Assembly (NCBI RefSeq): GCF_030823375.1
Contig: NZ_JAUSXB010000001.1
Location: 2,914,001-2,978,000, forward strand
Source: Pseudarthrobacter siccitolerans
GTDB lineage: Bacteria; Actinomycetota; Actinomycetes; Actinomycetales; Micrococcaceae
Direction of reading: 5' to 3'
Length of the DNA: 64,000 nt
The translations under genes were made by a program, and so were the position numbers. The notes beneath the pieces were generated by a model that was not told where the DNA came from, searched no databases, and saw nothing but the letters and a program-made list of their open reading frames with translations. Positions 63,900-64,000 of this stretch are shown here, piece after piece; within the stretch, counting starts at the first letter, position 1, and each line of letters opens with the position of its first letter.

Positions 63900-64000
63900 A
63901 TGCCCAATCTCGTCGTCGATTTCGACAAACTGCTCACCATGACCGGTACCGACCTTGGCACCACCGACTACCGCCAGATCACCCAGGAACAGATCAACCT
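63900..64000 (+). CDS. MaoC-like (R)-enoyl-CoA hydratase, 3' part outside window
   Basis: Only the first 33 codons are visible, from an ATG at 63900 with GGAGG 6 bases upstream. The start MPNLVVDFDKLLTMTG followed by TDYRQITQEQIN matches the N-terminus of MaoC-type hydratases. It is 73 bases after the acyl-CoA dehydrogenase. An enoyl-CoA hydratase would complete the dehydrogenase-hydratase-SDR series. Confidence 0.65.
   Translation, partial: MPNLVVDFDKLLTMTGTDLGTTDYRQITQEQIN

Noticed and set aside
1..64000. tRNA, rRNA, CRISPR arrays, insertion sequences or prophage
   Set aside because: None recognised by reading; no transposase or integrase motifs and no regularly spaced repeats. A covariance-model scan was not possible, so a small RNA could be missed.

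Overview
The window is high-GC DNA with many short-overlap operons (ATGA, GTGA), frequent GTG starts and a mycothiol-dependent maleylpyruvate isomerase family gene. This points to an actinobacterium, most likely a soil Micrococcaceae such as Arthrobacter or Pseudarthrobacter (inferred from gene content, not from a marker-gene comparison). Except for rlmN, almost every gene looks catabolic, transport-related or regulatory, with a strong bias to plant-derived sugars, sugar acids and aromatics. I recognised no rRNA, tRNA, CRISPR array, transposase or phage gene.

Layout. (1) 1-12.7 kb: end of a GH78 alpha-L-rhamnosidase, two alpha/beta hydrolases (the second without its nucleophile serine), a convergent GntR/FadR-type regulator, then an ABC sugar importer (binding protein plus two permeases, no ATPase nearby) with galactonate dehydratase, KDPGal/KDPG-type aldolase, KDG-type kinase and mannonate dehydratase: a De Ley-Doudoroff route to pyruvate and glyceraldehyde 3-phosphate. 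(2) 12.7-16 kb: BASS-family transporter, rlmN, an alpha/beta hydrolase. (3) 16-18.8 kb: a gentisate operon (dioxygenase, fumarylpyruvate hydrolase, maleylpyruvate isomerase). (4) 18.9-29.8 kb: a TetR-controlled island with a class-C beta-lactamase-like esterase, an Opp/Dpp-type ABC importer whose first permease is frameshifted, a GH3 glycosidase and a DUF1593 (Sde182-like) protein. Codon use differs from the flanks and two tandem palindromes sit on the promoter.

(5) 29.9-39.9 kb: the most coherent system, a probable D-apiose/D-apionate pathway: apionolactone lactonase (ApnL-like), oxidoisomerase (ApnO-like), decarboxylase (OiaC-like), then L-erythrulose kinase, L-erythrulose-1-P isomerase and D-erythrulose-4-P isomerase, with an MFS carrier, an SDR dehydrogenase and a FadR-type regulator. 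The same 14-bp palindrome overlaps the -35 element of both transcription units. (6) 40-47.7 kb: alpha/beta hydrolase, FAH-family hydrolase, FAD monooxygenase, DUF3500 protein, quercetinase-like bicupin and type-B carboxylesterase, suggesting plant phenolic or flavonoid breakdown. (7) 47.8-55.3 kb: LacI regulator with gluconokinase and a monooxygenase-like small protein on one strand, and a TRAP transporter with two dehydrogenases on the other, around a perfect 18-bp operator. (8) 55.3-64 kb: DUF3237 protein, CocE-type hydrolase, MHS-type MFS carrier, PaaX and MarR regulators, then SDR, amidohydrolase, acyl-CoA dehydrogenase and the start of a MaoC-like dehydratase: an acyl-CoA-linked route of unknown substrate.

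A recurring structural theme is a GC-rich stem-loop directly after the binding-protein gene in all three binding-protein-dependent transporter operons, and after the MFS gene in the two MFS-first operons. No gene-free stretch exceeds about 270 bases. The longest, 27365-27628, carries the TetR operators.
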